From Thuidium tamariscinum (taxonomy: Eukaryota; Streptophyta; Bryopsida; Hypnales; Thuidiaceae): 64,000 nucleotides of DNA. Below, piece after piece: positions 62,596 through 64,000 of this stretch; the stretch's first letter is position 1; each line of letters starts with the position of its first letter. The notes beneath the pieces were generated by a model. The model saw nothing but the letters and a program-made list of their open reading frames with translations, did no database searches and was not told the DNA's origin. The stretch is taken from the NCBI GenBank assembly GCA_947034885.2, contig OX344749.2:18429501-18493500 (forward strand), read 5' to 3'. Position numbers and translations under genes: made by a program.

Positions 62596-64000
62596 TCACA
62601 TTATAATCGGTGCAGAAAGAGTGGAATCCACCATGTCCAGGCCCTGTGCAATGCCAGGAGATAGAAGCCAGTTTTGAACGGCATCTCCGGATGCAGTCAC
62701 GCGGCCACAGTTGCCGGCCACGTCCGTGAAAGGGGCACAAAGCTGTGCCAGTTGCAAATCCACAGGGTCCTTCAAGGCTGAGCTTTTCGACTTGGAGTGG
62801 GTACCCTTTCCAGTGATGATGACGACTTCCTCAGGAGCATCTTCTCCCCAAATCCAAGCAAGGCGAAGCTCCTCCAGCCACACCAGTAACATAGTAATGG
62901 CTGCTCCAACCGACAATCTGCACAGCATGCACACATGCGTCAGCTGCGACTTTCGGCGTGGATCACTCTCTCAGCAAAGTTTATCCTTTTTAGTCCCTGA
63001 GCCCAACATAAAAAAATCCACCATGGAATCTCTTATCTAATTATAATAACTTCCAAAGATATTCTTAGTGCCAACAGATGTAGGACAGAATCTCTTCGTT
63101 CTATTGATATGCTTTTTGCTATTTTACTTGAGCTTCCTGAATGATTCATTTAGACTACTATAGGAATGGAAGCAGCCACTATTGACCATTTAGGCTCTGG
63201 GAGGTTGATTCAGATAATTAAATGCAGTCCCACAGAGGACCCTGGAAGCAGTGACAAGTAGACTGGTGAAGTTTTAACTTCGGAGTGAATGAAACTCACC
63301 TGTGAAGGTCAAGGCACCATTCCGATTTCGTGAATACGAAGAACGTGTCGTCGTACACTCCTGCCTCTCTTGTAAGGTGGAGCACACGAGAGGCTCTTTC
63401 ACAAAGCCCCCAACTCCATAGGATGTCCAAAAGAGAGTTGCAGAATGACATTTGGTTGGCCTTAGGCTGCCTCGTTAAATCGTCAAACATTTTCGACACG
63501 TCTTCCCAATGACCATCATTGAGCGAGCCTCCTGCCACCAGATTGTATAGTGCGCTTTCCATTTCAGAGTTCGAAGCCTGCAAAGCCATGACAATCGTCA
63601 GATTCCAATAAGGTACCACATTATTCAGAAAATCCTTGGAAGCTTATATTGACAAGCAAACAAAAAGAAAGGAAATAAGACTACAATATCATCTTCAGGT
63701 CCGAGTGAAGACATTATACTAGAAATTTCTAAATACAAATGCTCTAACCAAACAAAATAAGGGAAGGGGCAATTGGACTAGAAAGAAAAATACCTGCAAG
63801 CTCTGAAGCAGTACTTGAGGTTCCTCCCAAGATTTGGATCTGCCGCAGGACGACAAAATGGCAGCATACGTAATGAGGTTGGGCTGACAACCTTGCCGCC
63901 TCATCACATTGACCATCTGAGCGGCTTCCTTGTAATTCCCAGCCTTCCCATGTGCATCGACAAGTGAGCTGTAGATCAAGACGTTGGGTTCATAACCTGC
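62596..64000 (-). CDS. PPR-SMR protein, 3' end (partial)
   Basis: Exons on the minus strand: 64000-63794 (continues off the window), 63577-63300, 62917-62596; phases fit. The first part shows P-class pentatricopeptide repeats (VLIYSSLVDAHGKAGNYKEA, PNLITYAAILSSCGRSKSWEE), then ALYNLVAGG and FCNSLLDILWSWGLCERA. The C-terminus is an SMR domain: SEWCLDLHRLSVGAA (LDLH motif split by the last intron), EEVVIITGKGTHSKS (TGxG) and GRVTASGDAVQNWL. PPR-SMR proteins such as GUN1, pTAC2 and SVR7 act mostly in chloroplasts or mitochondria on RNA. Which member this is cannot be told without the N-terminus. Confidence 0.88.

Noticed and set aside
1-64000. tRNA, rRNA and snRNA genes
   Set aside because: I scanned for A/B box and cloverleaf-like patterns by eye and found none convincing; a tRNAscan/Infernal run would be decisive.

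Overview
The window looks like nuclear DNA of a land plant. It holds three plant A-type cytochrome P450 genes, a cytosolic-type pyruvate kinase, a PPR-SMR (organelle RNA-binding type) gene, short CCCTAAA plant telomere-like motifs, GT-AG introns and a dense load of plant-style MITEs. The gene types together with a DD34E Tc1-like transposon make a non-seed plant (bryophyte or lycophyte) my best guess, but that is inference. Coding exons are near 45-50% GC; spacers are very AT-rich.

Layout. 1-2.9 kb: a CCGG-rich repeat-like block with a gag-like or unknown reading frame, cut by the left edge. 3.5-12.5 kb: an unusual host locus. A small acidic ORF is followed by an 11-exon-scale gene (7717-12310, about 1048 aa by my splice model) that joins a ParB-like domain (DGNHR motif) to a beta-class N4/N6 DNA-methyltransferase-like domain with altered catalytic motifs. 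Its introns and upstream region carry eight palindromic hairpins sharing the 12-base core CTCGGATCCGAG, several at about 235 bp centre-to-centre. 12.6-13.2 kb: a 51-bp-period minisatellite. 13.4-22 kb: AT-rich spacer with MITEs.

22.4-26.5 kb and 35.1-38.7 kb: two near-identical tandem P450 genes, with a third, more diverged one at 54.6-56.8 kb; all three share the same three intron positions. Between the first two lies a nested stack: an old dispersed repeat, a PIF/Harbinger-like MITE inside it, and a 3.6-kb DD34E Tc1-like transposon inside that, whose 0.95-kb terminal inverted repeats are built of about five 185-bp units; a TTAA-flanked piggyBac-like MITE is adjacent. 42.5-45.4 kb: a non-autonomous relative of that Tc1 element, itself interrupted by a hAT/MULE-like element. 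45.7-52.2 kb: a broken Ty3/gypsy-type LTR element with nearly identical LTRs.

58.6-61.0 kb: pyruvate kinase (4 exons, 515 aa). 62.6-64.0 kb: 3' end of a PPR-SMR gene on the minus strand, convergent with pyruvate kinase, with a Stowaway MITE between them. The most interesting part is the ParB-like/methyltransferase-like locus and its private set of palindromes; a functional link between the two is a hypothesis only.
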